64,000 bases of DNA, taken from assembly GCF_001279775.1 (NCBI RefSeq), contig NZ_LGDG01000001.1, positions 248,001-312,000 of the forward strand. Direction: 5' to 3'. The translations under genes and the position numbers were made by a program. The DNA is from Streptomyces sp. MMG1533 (GTDB lineage: Bacteria; Actinomycetota; Actinomycetes; Streptomycetales; Streptomycetaceae). The notes under the pieces were generated by a model. The model ran no database searches and was not told where the DNA came from. It was given only the letters and a program-made list of their open reading frames with translations. Of this stretch, positions 7,696-16,781 are shown in pieces. The stretch's first letter is position 1. Every line of letters starts with the position of its first letter.

Positions 7696-10600
7696 ATGCA
7701 CGACGAACGCCGCCGGATCGAGGAGCGCGTCGAGCGCGTCCACACCCAGCGCATCAAGCCCGCGATCTACGCGGCCGCCGTCCCCTTCGAGGTCGAGGCC
7801 TGGCAGGCGCCGGGGGAGCCGGTCTCCTTCGCGGAGGCCGCCGCCGCGAGCTACGAGCCCTTCGCGATGGACACCCCGTGGGGCCCGCCGTGGGGCACGA
7901 CCTGGTTCCGGATGCGCGGCCAGGTGCCCGCCGAATGGGCCGGAAAGCGCGTCGAGGCGGTCATCGACCTCGGCTTCGTGGGGGACTGGCCCGGCAACCA
8001 GGCCGAGGCGCTGGTCCACCTCACGGACGGGACTCCGCTGAAGGCGGTCAACCCGCTCAACCAGTACGTGCCGATCGCCAACCCCGCGACGGGCGGCGAG
8101 ACGGTCGACTACCTGGTCGAGGCCGCCTCCAACCCCGACATCCTGGCCGACAACTTCTCGGCCCCGACCCCGCTCGGCGACGTCCTGACGGCGGGCGACA
8201 AGCCGCTGTACACCTTCCAGCGCGCCGACCTCGCCGTCCTCGACGAGGAGGTCTGGCACCTCGACCTGGACCTCCAGGTGCTGAGCGAACTCATGGTCCA
8301 CCTCGCCGAGCACGAACCGCGCCGCCACGAGATCATGCACGCCCTGGACCGGGCCATGGACACCCTCGACCTGGACGACGTCTCCGGCAGCGCCGCCGCC
8401 GTCCGCGAGGTGCTCGCCCCCGTCCTGGCCAAGCCCGCCCACGCCAGCGCCCACACCGTCTCCGGCGTCGGTCACGCGCACATCGACTCCGCCTGGCTGT
8501 GGCCGATCCGCGAGACCAAGCGCAAGACGTCCCGCACCTTCTCCAACGTGACGTCCCTGGCCGACGAGTACGACGACTTCATCTTCGCCTGCTCGCAGGC
8601 CCAGCAGTACGAGTGGGTGCGCGACAACTACCCCCGCGTCTGGGCCCGCATCCAGGACTCGGTGAAGAAGGGCCAGTGGGCCCCGGTCGGCGGCATGTGG
8701 GTCGAGGCCGACGGCAACCTGCCCGGCGGCGAGGCCATCGCCCGCCAGCTCGTCCACGGCAAGCGGTTCTTCATCGAGCACTTCGGCGTGGAGACGAAGG
8801 GCGTCTGGCTGCCGGACTCCTTCGGCTACACCGCCGCCTACCCGCAGCTCGCCAAGCTCGCCGGCAACGAGTGGTTCCTCACCCAGAAGATCTCCTGGAA
8901 CCAGACCAACAAGTTCCCCCACCACACCTTCTGGTGGGAGGGCATCGACGGCACCCGCATCTTCACCCACTTCCCGCCGGTCGACACCTACAACGCCCGC
9001 TTCAGCGGCGAGGAGATGGACCGCGCCGTCCGCAACTACCGTGAGAAGGGCGGCGGTTCACGCTCCCTCGCACCCTTCGGCTGGGGCGACGGCGGTGGCG
9101 GCCCCACCCGCGAGATCATGGAACGGGCGCGCAGGCTCGCCGACCTGGAGGGCTCGCCCAAGGTCGTCATCGAGCATCCCGACGCGTTCTTCGCCAAGGC
9201 CCGCGAGGAGTACCAGGAGGCCCCGGTCTGGAACGGCGAGCTCTACCTGGAGCTCCACCGCGCCACCTACACCTCCCAGGCCCGCACCAAGCAGGGCAAC
9301 CGCCGCAGCGAACACAAGCTGCGCGAGGCCGAGTTGTGGGCGACGACGGCCGCGCTGCACGCGCCGGGCTACGCCTACCCGTACGAGAAGCTCGACCGGC
9401 TGTGGAAGACGGTCCTGCTGCACCAGTTCCACGACATCCTGCCGGGCTCGTCGATCGCCTGGGTGCACCGCGAGGCGGAGGCCGAATACGCGCGGGTGGC
9501 CGAGGAGCTGGAGGCGCTGACGGCGGAGGCGGTCGCGGCGCTGGGCGGCGGCGGCACCCGTGTGTTCAACACCAGCCCCTACGACCGCGCGGAGGTCGTC
9601 CGTACGGCCGACGGGGCACCGGCGTATGTGGAGGTGCCCGCGAGCGGCAGCGCGCCGCTGACCGACGCCGGACCCACGCAGCCGGTGAAGGCGGAGGGGC
9701 TGGTCCTCGACAACGGCCTGGTCCGTGTACAGGTTGCGGAAGACGGAACACTGTCTTCTGTATTCGATCTACGGTCGGGTCGTGAGGTCCTCGCCGGCCC
9801 GGGCAACCTGCTCCGCCTGCACACCGACCTCCCGAACTACTGGGACGCCTGGGACATCGACAAGCACTACAAGAACCGCTACACGGACCTCTTGTCCCCC
9901 GACTCCGTCGAGGTCGTCTCGGCCGACCCCCTGCTCGGCGCGATCCGCGTCACGCGGTCCTTCGGCAAGGGCTCGACGCTCACCCAGACCATCACCGTCC
10001 GCGCCGACAGCCCCCGCATCGACTTCGAGACCGAGATCGACTGGCACGAGGCCGAGAAGATCCTCAAGGCCGGCTTCCCGGTGGACGTACGGGCGGCGCA
10101 CTCCTCCGCGGAGATCCAGTTCGGCCACGTCCAGCGGCCCACCCACACCAACACCAGCTGGGAGGCGGCCCGCTTCGAGGTCTCCGGCCACCGCTGGGTG
10201 CACATCGGCGAACCCGGCTACGGCGTCGCGGTCATCAACGACTCGACGTACGGCCACGACGTCACCCGCACGGTCCGCGAGGACGGCGGTACGACGACCA
10301 CGGTCGCCCTCAGCCTGGTGCGCGCCCCGCGGATCCCGGACCCCGAGGCCGACCAGGGCAAGCACAGGCTCACGTACTCCCTCCTCCCGGGCGCCACGAT
10401 CGGCGACGCGGTCGCCGAGGGCTACGCCCTCAACCTGCCGCTGCGCATCGCGGACGCGGCGGGCGCTCCGGAGCCGGTGGTGTCCGTGGACGGCGACGGC
10501 GTGACCGTCGAGGCGGTCAAGCTCGCCGACGACGAGTCGGGCGACGTGGTCGTGCGGCTGTACGAGTCGCGCGGCGGTCGTGCCCGGGGCGTGCTGCGCA

Positions 10601-10758
10601 CCGGATTCCCGCTCGCCGGCGCCCAGATCACCGACCTCCTGGAGCGGCCACTGGCGGACGAGGCCGCGGAGATCGACGGCGACGGGGCGGTCGCGGTCTC
10701 GCTGCGCCCCTTCCAGGTTCTGACGCTCCGTCTGCAGCGCGGTACCACCGGCCGGTAA
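7696..10758 (+). CDS. Alpha-mannosidase, GH38
   Basis: Large zinc-dependent alpha-mannosidase (1020 aa) that trims terminal alpha-mannose. The zinc site begins with GHAHIDSAWLW (H260, D264 region), the nucleophile loop reads WLPDSFGYT, and LHQFHDILPGSSI is the conserved late histidine motif of the family. The N-terminal 250 residues form the extra beta domain common in bacterial GH38 proteins, and the C-terminal third is the beta-sandwich portion. No signal peptide is seen, so it should act in the cytoplasm on imported mannosides. A GGAG sequence 6 nt before the ATG supports the start. A terminator follows the gene. Confidence 0.96.
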   Translation: MHDERRRIEERVERVHTQRIKPAIYAAAVPFEVEAWQAPGEPVSFAEAAAASYEPFAMDTPWGPPWGTTWFRMRGQVPAEWAGKRVEAVIDLGFVGDWPGNQAEALVHLTDGTPLKAVNPLNQYVPIANPATGGETVDYLVEAASNPDILADNFSAPTPLGDVLTAGDKPLYTFQRADLAVLDEEVWHLDLDLQVLSELMVHLAEHEPRRHEIMHALDRAMDTLDLDDVSGSAAAVREVLAPVLAKPAHASAHTVSGVGHAHIDSAWLWPIRETKRKTSRTFSNVTSLADEYDDFIFACSQAQQYEWVRDNYPRVWARIQDSVKKGQWAPVGGMWVEADGNLPGGEAIARQLVHGKRFFIEHFGVETKGVWLPDSFGYTAAYPQLAKLAGNEWFLTQKISWNQTNKFPHHTFWWEGIDGTRIFTHFPPVDTYNARFSGEEMDRAVRNYREKGGGSRSLAPFGWGDGGGGPTREIMERARRLADLEGSPKVVIEHPDAFFAKAREEYQEAPVWNGELYLELHRATYTSQARTKQGNRRSEHKLREAELWATTAALHAPGYAYPYEKLDRLWKTVLLHQFHDILPGSSIAWVHREAEAEYARVAEELEALTAEAVAALGGGGTRVFNTSPYDRAEVVRTADGAPAYVEVPASGSAPLTDAGPTQPVKAEGLVLDNGLVRVQVAEDGTLSSVFDLRSGREVLAGPGNLLRLHTDLPNYWDAWDIDKHYKNRYTDLLSPDSVEVVSADPLLGAIRVTRSFGKGSTLTQTITVRADSPRIDFETEIDWHEAEKILKAGFPVDVRAAHSSAEIQFGHVQRPTHTNTSWEAARFEVSGHRWVHIGEPGYGVAVINDSTYGHDVTRTVREDGGTTTTVALSLVRAPRIPDPEADQGKHRLTYSLLPGATIGDAVAEGYALNLPLRIADAAGAPEPVVSVDGDGVTVEAVKLADDESGDVVVRLYESRGGRARGVLRTGFPLAGAQITDLLERPLADEAAEIDGDGAVAVSLRPFQVLTLRLQRGTTGR

Positions 10759-10769
10759 CCACCGGCCCC

Positions 10770-10804
10770 AGGGGCGGGCGCGCTCGCCGCGTCCGCCCCT
10801 TTTT
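10770..10804 (+). terminator. Rho-independent terminator after the alpha-mannosidase gene
   Basis: AGGGGCGG (10770-10777) pairs with CCGCCCCT (10793-10800), the stem is extended by CGCG/CGCG inside, and TTTT follows at 10801. This would end the DeoR-GH4-GH38 transcript and lets the fucosidase be transcribed separately. Confidence 0.8.
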
Positions 10805-10855
10805 CCGCAGTGCCCGCAGTGCCCGCAGCCCCTTGACCTGCCGAGGAGTTCAGCC

Positions 10856-12106
10856 GTGCCCATGCAGCCATGGTTCACCGACGCCAAGTTGGGGATCTTC
10901 GTCCACTGGGGGATCTACGCCGTCGACGGCGTCCAGGAGTCCTGGTCGTTCTACGACGACATCGTGCCGCACGACCGGTACATGTCCCAGCTCGACCGCT
11001 TCACCGGCGCCCACTACGACCCCCGCGCCTGGGCCGACCTCTTCGCCCGGGCAGGCGCCAGGTACGCCGTCCTCACCAGCCGGCACCACGACGGCGTCGC
11101 CCTGTGGGACACCGCGTACGGCGACCTCAACCTGGGCCGTGACTACCTCACCGGCTACGCCGACGCCCTGCGCGAGAAGGGGCTCAAGGTCGGCTTCTAC
11201 TACTCGCACTCCGACTGGAACCACCCCGACTACGCCACCACCCGCAAGCCGGGCCGCCCGCCGGAGATGGAGGACAACCGCTACTCCGAGTGCTCGGCCG
11301 AGGACGAGGACCTGGCTGCCTGGGAGCGGTTCATCGCCTACCGCGACGGCCAGATCCGAGAACTGGCCTCCCGCTACCGGCCCGACCTGATGTGGTTCGA
11401 CGGCGAATGGGACCGCAGCGAGGAGCAATGGCGCATCAAGGAACTCGCCGCGCTCATCCGCTCCTACTCGCCCGACGTGGTCTTCAACGCCCGCATGCTC
11501 AGCGAGGGCGACTACGCCACCCCCGAACAGGGCGCCCCCATCGAACCGCCCGCGGGGCCCTGGGAGCTGTGCCTGACGATCAACGACTCGTGGGGTTTCC
11601 AGCACCACGACCACAACCACAAGTCGCTCGGCCAGCTCATCCGCTACTTCACCGAGACCATCGGCGGGGGCGGCAACCTCCTCCTCGACGTCGGCCCGAT
11701 GGAGGACGGCACCATCCCCGAGCCGCAGGTCGAGCGCCTCGAAGGCCTGGGGGAGTGGATCCGCAAGCACTCCGAGGCCGTGTACGGGACGACACGAGGG
11801 CTGCCGGCCGGGCACCACTACGGACCCAGCACCCTCTCCGCCGACCGCCGCACCCTCTATCTCACCCTGTACGACATCCCGCGCGCCGAGATCGGTGTAC
11901 GCGGCCTGGTCACACCGGTCCGCAGAGTCACCGTCCTCGGTACCGGCACCGAGCTCGCCCACCGCGTGGTCGGCGGGCTGCACGAGGCCGTCGGCGTGCT
12001 GTGGATCGACCCGCCCGCCGCGGCCGACCTGGACCCGCACGCCACGGTCCTCGCGGTCGAGCTGGACGGGGAGGTGGAGCTGTACCGCGGGTCGGGCCGC
12101 TTCTGA
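10856..12106 (+). CDS. Alpha-L-fucosidase, GH29
   Basis: Retaining alpha-L-fucosidase (416 aa). The opening WFTDAKLGIFVHWG, the substrate-contact SRHHDG and the nucleophile motif MWFDGEW (D182) are typical of GH29, and INDSWGF belongs to the barrel's end. There is no signal peptide. The GTG at 10856 is chosen because GAGGAG lies 7 nt upstream; an ATG two codons later is the alternative. The gene follows a terminator, so it may have its own promoter, but its place beside mannosidase and GH2 genes suggests joint breakdown of mannose- and fucose-bearing glycans. Confidence 0.95.
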   Translation: MPMQPWFTDAKLGIFVHWGIYAVDGVQESWSFYDDIVPHDRYMSQLDRFTGAHYDPRAWADLFARAGARYAVLTSRHHDGVALWDTAYGDLNLGRDYLTGYADALREKGLKVGFYYSHSDWNHPDYATTRKPGRPPEMEDNRYSECSAEDEDLAAWERFIAYRDGQIRELASRYRPDLMWFDGEWDRSEEQWRIKELAALIRSYSPDVVFNARMLSEGDYATPEQGAPIEPPAGPWELCLTINDSWGFQHHDHNHKSLGQLIRYFTETIGGGGNLLLDVGPMEDGTIPEPQVERLEGLGEWIRKHSEAVYGTTRGLPAGHHYGPSTLSADRRTLYLTLYDIPRAEIGVRGLVTPVRRVTVLGTGTELAHRVVGGLHEAVGVLWIDPPAAADLDPHATVLAVELDGEVELYRGSGRF

Positions 12107-12272
12107 CAGGCTCACCCACGGCGGTTCCCATGAAGAATTAAGAAAACGGTAAAGCGCCTGGTCACGGGCGGAATTCGCGGTTCCGTGACCACGGTGCTTC
12201 GCCTGCGCGACACCTGAAGTTCGCCTGCCGCCTCTGAGATGCGAGCGCACAGCGCGAGAGAAAGGTGTCACG

Positions 12273-13151
12273 GTGCGAGACCCGCGTATGTCCGCGATCG
12301 GCAAGGGACTGAGGCGTCGGGGGAGGCTGGTGAGGGAGGCGGTGAGCCCGCCGCGCCGGAACCTGGACGCCGTACCCACGCCCCGCTCCCGCCCCGCCGA
12401 CGAGCAGTACACCGCCCCGTGCGCCCCGCGCCTGGTGGAGTCGCCGGTGTTCGTGCTGTCCTCGGTGCGCTCCGGCTCGACGCTGCTCAGGGTGCTGCTG
12501 AACAGTCACAGCAGGATCCGCGCCCCGCACGAGATGCATCTGCGCACGCTGCACGTCGAGTTGACCCGCGACTTCACCGCGGAGGCCATGAAGGCGCTCG
12601 AACTGGACCGGCAGGAGCTGGAGCACGTCCTGTGGGACCGGGTGCTGCACCTCGAACTCGCCCGCAGCAGCAAGGACGTCATCGTCGACAAGACCCCCGC
12701 CAACACCCTCATCTGGCCCCGGCTGCACCGATGTTGGCCCGACGCCCGCTACATCGTCCTGCTGCGCCACCCGGGCGCGGTCATCGCGTCCTTGACCAAC
12801 CGCCGCACGGATCCCGACCACGACGCCATCCGCGCCGAAGTCCTCGACTACGCCGAGAGACTTCAGGAGGCGAGGCAGAGCCTGGACGCCCACGTGATCA
12901 CGTACGAGGACCTCACCGCCCACCCGGAGCGCACCACGCGCGGGCTGTGCGACTACCTCGGAGTTCCGTGGGAGAGCGCCATGCTCGACTACGGCAGCAA
13001 GGACCACGGCGCCTTCCGCCCGCAGCTGGGCGACTGGTCCAGCACCATCAGGTCGGGCCGCATCCGGCCCGCGCGCGCATCCGACCCGGCAGTCGAACTG
13101 CCGCCCCGGCTGGGGGAGTTGGCCGGGAAATGGGGCTACCCGGCCGAGTGA
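12273..13151 (+). CDS. Sulfotransferase-family protein
   Basis: PAPS-dependent sulfotransferase-like protein (292 aa). The 5'-phosphosulfate-binding loop is visible at SSVRSGSTLLRVLLNSH and the 3'-phosphate-binding segment at IVLLRHPGAVIASL; ITYEDLTAHPE is the usual later motif. The first 50 residues are basic and proline-rich and unlike the family core, possibly an interaction tail. The GTG start has AAAGG upstream. The acceptor cannot be read from the sequence. It converges on the ATP-grasp gene, with about 107 bp between them, so joint function is possible but unproven. Confidence 0.85.
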   Translation: MRDPRMSAIGKGLRRRGRLVREAVSPPRRNLDAVPTPRSRPADEQYTAPCAPRLVESPVFVLSSVRSGSTLLRVLLNSHSRIRAPHEMHLRTLHVELTRDFTAEAMKALELDRQELEHVLWDRVLHLELARSSKDVIVDKTPANTLIWPRLHRCWPDARYIVLLRHPGAVIASLTNRRTDPDHDAIRAEVLDYAERLQEARQSLDAHVITYEDLTAHPERTTRGLCDYLGVPWESAMLDYGSKDHGAFRPQLGDWSSTIRSGRIRPARASDPAVELPPRLGELAGKWGYPAE

Positions 13152-13258
13152 GCCGACCCCCGTTCCCGGCCTCGGCCCCGCAGGCGCCGGACTTCGCACC
13201 GGTCATCACCCGCGCCGCCGACGCTGCGGCAGGCGCGGGTGAGGGTGCAACCGTGAGG

Positions 13259-14431
13259 CTAGGCCGGCGCGATGGCCGAAGCAGAGGCAGAAGCGGTCGC
13301 AGAAGCCGTGGTGCCGGGCTCCGCGGTGACCGGCTCCGCCGGCTGCGGGGCCGGCGCGGGGACCGCCGGCAGCGGGTCCTGCAGCTCCGTGCGCTGCTGG
13401 GGGATGGACACCGGCCGCAGCTGACGCGGGCCCGAGACCACCGTGTAGTCCTGGCCCAGGAACGGCGGCACGATCTCGCCCGGGTCCTCGCCCAGCGCCA
13501 ACTGCACAGCCGCCCAAGGGGCGTTGACGCCGCACAGGGCCAGCTGGTGCAGTCCGCCGGCCGGGCGCGTGTTGACGTCCATCAGGACCGGCGTATCGCC
13601 GAACATCCGGAACTGGATGTTGGACAGGTAGTGCAGCCCGAAGCCCTCCGCGATCCGCCGCGCCGGCTCCAGCCACTGCTCGGCGAGCGTGAACCCGCGA
13701 CGGCGGCCGTTCTTCGTGCGGCCGATGGCCAGCCGGATCCGGTTGTCGGGGCCGGTGAGACAGTCCACCGACACCTCCGGCTGCTCCAGCCGCGGCATGA
13801 CCAGCCAGTCCACCGGCTCCTCGGCCTGCTTCAGCGCTTCCAGCACCAGGTCCAGCGGGACGTACGGGCTCGGGAAGCCGTTGAGGTGCACGAGCGAGAA
13901 GGGGGCGCGCGTGATCACACGGAAGCCCACCCCGCCCGCACCGGAGGCCGGCTTGAAGCATGCCTTGTGGCCGCCCGCCTCCAACTCCTCGACAGCAACG
14001 ACGAGTTCGTCCGCGTTCCGTACCCGGTACCAGGGCGGAACCGGTGCGCCGATCGCCTGGACCGCCTCGTAGGCGATCACCTTGTCGTGGAAGACGGCCA
14101 CGGCCTCCGGCGGCGGAGCGAGCAGGGCCGTACCGGCCGCCTCGAACTCGGCGCGGTGCGCCACGATCGCCGACTGGTGCAGCCGGGGCACGAAGACGTC
14201 GATGCCGCGCCGCGCGCACTGGTCGAGCGCGTACTCGACGTACGCGGCCGGGGACAGGCCCTCCGGCTCCAGGTCGGCCGTGTCGGCCGCGGCCAGTACC
14301 GGGGAGTCCGCGTCGCCGTGCGTTGCATGGATCTCGACGGCGCGGTCGCTGGGATTTCGCCGCAGCTGATCCATGAAGAACACGTTCTCCGCGTACGTGC
14401 GGTTGAGCCAGACGCGTACGCGAGAGACCAT
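13259..14431 (-). CDS. ATP-grasp domain protein of unknown substrate
   Basis: ATP-grasp ligase-like protein (390 aa). A pre-ATP-grasp region (about residues 1-110) precedes the ATP-binding part with KACFKPASGAGGVGF and the metal-binding end LMDVNTRPAGGLHQL. Members ligate carboxylates to amines, thiols or other carboxylates, or act in peptide-like natural product pathways. The last 50 residues are a low-complexity Pro/Ala/Thr/Ser tail rich in AP, AT and AS, which is not part of the fold. Start ATG at 14431 gives MVSRVRVWLNRTYAEN. The substrate is unknown, and the sulfotransferase opposite is the only neighbour that might share a pathway. Confidence 0.8.
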   Translation of the reverse strand: MVSRVRVWLNRTYAENVFFMDQLRRNPSDRAVEIHATHGDADSPVLAAADTADLEPEGLSPAAYVEYALDQCARRGIDVFVPRLHQSAIVAHRAEFEAAGTALLAPPPEAVAVFHDKVIAYEAVQAIGAPVPPWYRVRNADELVVAVEELEAGGHKACFKPASGAGGVGFRVITRAPFSLVHLNGFPSPYVPLDLVLEALKQAEEPVDWLVMPRLEQPEVSVDCLTGPDNRIRLAIGRTKNGRRRGFTLAEQWLEPARRIAEGFGLHYLSNIQFRMFGDTPVLMDVNTRPAGGLHQLALCGVNAPWAAVQLALGEDPGEIVPPFLGQDYTVVSGPRQLRPVSIPQQRTELQDPLPAVPAPAPQPAEPVTAEPGTTASATASASASAIAPA

Positions 14432-14706
14432 GCAGGCCGCCTTTCACGGTTCGCGGGCAGGGCGGAGCACGCCCGTGCCCGGGCAGGGTGGTTGGAGGGA
14501 CACCAAACCGCCCCGTGCGAAAGGGCAGTCATGGGCGGGTGGTGTTGGGGCGATCATACGGCTTTGAAGCGGTGCCGCGTGCAACGTGCGTGTTACGGAT
14601 TTCCCGATCATGGTTGCGCCGGTGGTGGGGCGCGTGATGAGGGCGTGTCGCCGGGGGCGTCGAAGATCGGTCGACTCGATCGGACCTTGTCCTCGGGAGG
14701 GCGGCT

Positions 14707-15609
14707 GTGTTCTCGTGGTTCTCCTCAGGTGCTCGGAGGGGGCGGGAAGTGACGTCGACGGCCGGCGGTGCCGGACAACTGCTGGCCATCAGCGATCTGC
14801 ACATCGGGTACGAGGAGAACCGCGCGCTCGTCGAGAGGATGCGCCCCGACACGGACGAGGACTGGCTCCTGGTGGCCGGCGACGTCTCGGAGACCGTGTC
14901 CGACATCCGCTGGGCCCTGGAGACCCTCGCCGGCCGCTTCCGCAAGGTCGTGTGGGCCCCCGGCAACCACGAACTGTGGACCCACCCGAAGGACCCCGTC
15001 ACCCTGCGCGGAGTCGCCCGCTACGACCACCTCGTCGCCCTGTGCCGGGAACTCGGCGTGACGACACCCGAGGACCCCTACCCCGTGTGGGAGGGCCCCG
15101 GCGGCCCGGTCGTCGTCGCACCGCTGTTCCTGCTGTACGACTACTCCTTCCTGCCGGCCGGCTGCGCGACCAAGGAGCAGGGACTGGAGTACGCGCACGG
15201 CACGGGCATCGTCTGCAACGACGAGTACCTGCTGCACCCCGACCCGTACCCGTCCCGCGAGGCCTGGTGCCGGGCCCGGGTCGCCGGGACCGAACGCAGA
15301 CTCGCCGCCCTGCCCGACGACCTGCCCACGATCCTCGTCAACCACTACCCGCTGGACCGGCACCCCACGGACGTCCTGTGGCACCCCGAGTTCGCCATGT
15401 GGTGCGGCACCGACCGCACCGCCGACTGGCACCGCAGGTTCCGCGTCGAGACCATGGTCTACGGCCATCTCCACATTCCCCGGACCACCTGGCACGAGGG
15501 CGTCCGCTTCGAGGAGGTCTCGGTGGGATACCCCCGCGAGTGGCGCAAACGACCGGATCCGCCCGGGCGGCTGCGTCGGATCGTGCCGAGGGAGGCCGGG
15601 GCGCGGTGA
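14707..15609 (+). CDS. Calcineurin-like metallophosphoesterase
   Basis: Binuclear metal phosphoesterase (300 aa). The five blocks are visible: ISDLHIG, VAGDVSET, PGNHELW, VNHYPL and YGHLHIP. It begins at a GTG and ends in a 4-bp GTGA overlap with the phosphopantetheinyl transferase gene, so the two proteins are made together. The substrate is unknown; a role in removing 4'-phosphopantetheine or handling CoA-related phosphates would fit the neighbour, but that is inference only. Confidence 0.9.
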   Translation: MFSWFSSGARRGREVTSTAGGAGQLLAISDLHIGYEENRALVERMRPDTDEDWLLVAGDVSETVSDIRWALETLAGRFRKVVWAPGNHELWTHPKDPVTLRGVARYDHLVALCRELGVTTPEDPYPVWEGPGGPVVVAPLFLLYDYSFLPAGCATKEQGLEYAHGTGIVCNDEYLLHPDPYPSREAWCRARVAGTERRLAALPDDLPTILVNHYPLDRHPTDVLWHPEFAMWCGTDRTADWHRRFRVETMVYGHLHIPRTTWHEGVRFEEVSVGYPREWRKRPDPPGRLRRIVPREAGAR

Positions 15610-16286
15610 TCGAGGAACTGCTGCCGGCCACGGTGGTGGCCGTGGAGGCTTACGGCAACGACGAGCCCGGGAACGGGGGGCTGTACCCCGAGGAAGAGGC
15701 CGTCCTGGCACAGGCGGTGCCCAAGCGGCGCCGCGAGTTCGCCGCCGTACGCACCTGCGCCCGCCGGGCCATGGAGAAGCTCGGTGTGCCGCCGCAGCCC
15801 GTCCTGCCCGGGGAACGCGGCGCGCCGCGCTGGCCGGCCGGCCTCACCGGCAGCATGACCCACTGCGACGGATACTGCGCCGCCGCCCTGGTCCGCGCCA
15901 CCGACCTGGCCTCACTGGGCATCGACGCCGAACCCGACGGCCCGCTCCCGGACGGCGTCCTGCTCTCGGTGTCCCTGCCCGCCGAGAGGGACCGGCTGCT
16001 CCGGCTCGCCCAGGACCGTCCCGGCCCGCACTGGGACCGGCTCCTGTTCAGCGCCAAGGAATCCGTCTACAAGGCGTGGTTCCCCCTCACCGGGCAGTGG
16101 CTGGACTTCAGCGAGGCCGACATCGAGCTCTCCGTCGACCCCGGCGAGCGGCTGGGCGGCACCCTCCGCGCCGAACTCCTCGTACCGGGTCCGTCGGTGG
16201 GCGGCCGGCGGCTAGGACACTTCGAGGGTCGCTGGACCGCCCGGCGGGGGCTGGTGGCGACGGCGGTCGCCGTGCCGCACGCCTGA
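15606..16286 (+). CDS. 4'-phosphopantetheinyl transferase, Sfp/EntD type
   Basis: Transferase (226 aa) that moves 4'-phosphopantetheine from CoA to the serine of carrier proteins in fatty acid, polyketide or nonribosomal peptide synthases. The signature residues are visible: SMTHCDGYCAA, the Mg2+-binding GIDAE, and FSAKESVYKAWFP with the catalytic KE-K arrangement. The GTG at 15606 overlaps the stop of the metallophosphoesterase gene. Length fits EntD/Sfp-type enzymes. No synthase gene lies in the window, so it probably serves carrier proteins encoded elsewhere. Confidence 0.92.
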   Translation: MIEELLPATVVAVEAYGNDEPGNGGLYPEEEAVLAQAVPKRRREFAAVRTCARRAMEKLGVPPQPVLPGERGAPRWPAGLTGSMTHCDGYCAAALVRATDLASLGIDAEPDGPLPDGVLLSVSLPAERDRLLRLAQDRPGPHWDRLLFSAKESVYKAWFPLTGQWLDFSEADIELSVDPGERLGGTLRAELLVPGPSVGGRRLGHFEGRWTARRGLVATAVAVPHA

Positions 16287-16320
16287 CGGCCTTCACGCGG
16301 CACGACCGACCCGTCCTGCG

Positions 16321-16560
16321 CTACGCGTCGGGTGGGCACCAGGTGTGCAGCAGCCGGAAGAACGCCTCCTCGTTGCCCACCAGCCCCGCCCGTGCCAGGG
16401 CCTGTTCCGCCTCGGCGAGAACGGCGGGCGGAACCACGGGTGGTCGGGCGGCCTCCGGCGGGCCGGGCGACACGTCGAAAGCCGCTCGCACGGTGTGCAG
16501 CAGCCGCAGATAGGCCTGTACGGCGGTGCGCTCGCGGTCGGTCAGTACGGCGGTGGGCAT
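16321..16560 (-). CDS. Small hypothetical protein (79 aa)
   Basis: A short protein with no family I can name. It starts MPTAVLTDRERTAVQAYLRLLHTVRAAF and ends AFFRLLHTWCPPDA; it is predicted to be helical with a proline-rich linker (about residues 32-46). It converges on the phosphopantetheinyl transferase gene. A GGGGGAG sequence about 9 nt before the ATG and a normal Streptomyces codon pattern support it as a real gene. Confidence 0.65.
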   Translation of the reverse strand: MPTAVLTDRERTAVQAYLRLLHTVRAAFDVSPGPPEAARPPVVPPAVLAEAEQALARAGLVGNEEAFFRLLHTWCPPDA

Positions 16561-16781
16561 CGGGCGGCTCCCCCATGTCGGCGTCGTCGGTCGTGCGCCC
16601 CCGGACGGCGGCGCACTTCCAGCTTGCCGCCCGCCACTGACAATCCGGCTCCGCAGGACGTCGGTTCGCCCGCTTAGCGGAGGCGAAACCTCCCCGAAAT
16701 CCCCGGTGGGAATGGGCCCCTACGCTGGAGTGAAGGGCTTTCGGCCGCCAGGCCGCGGCCATGGAAACGGGAGGCGAGCGC

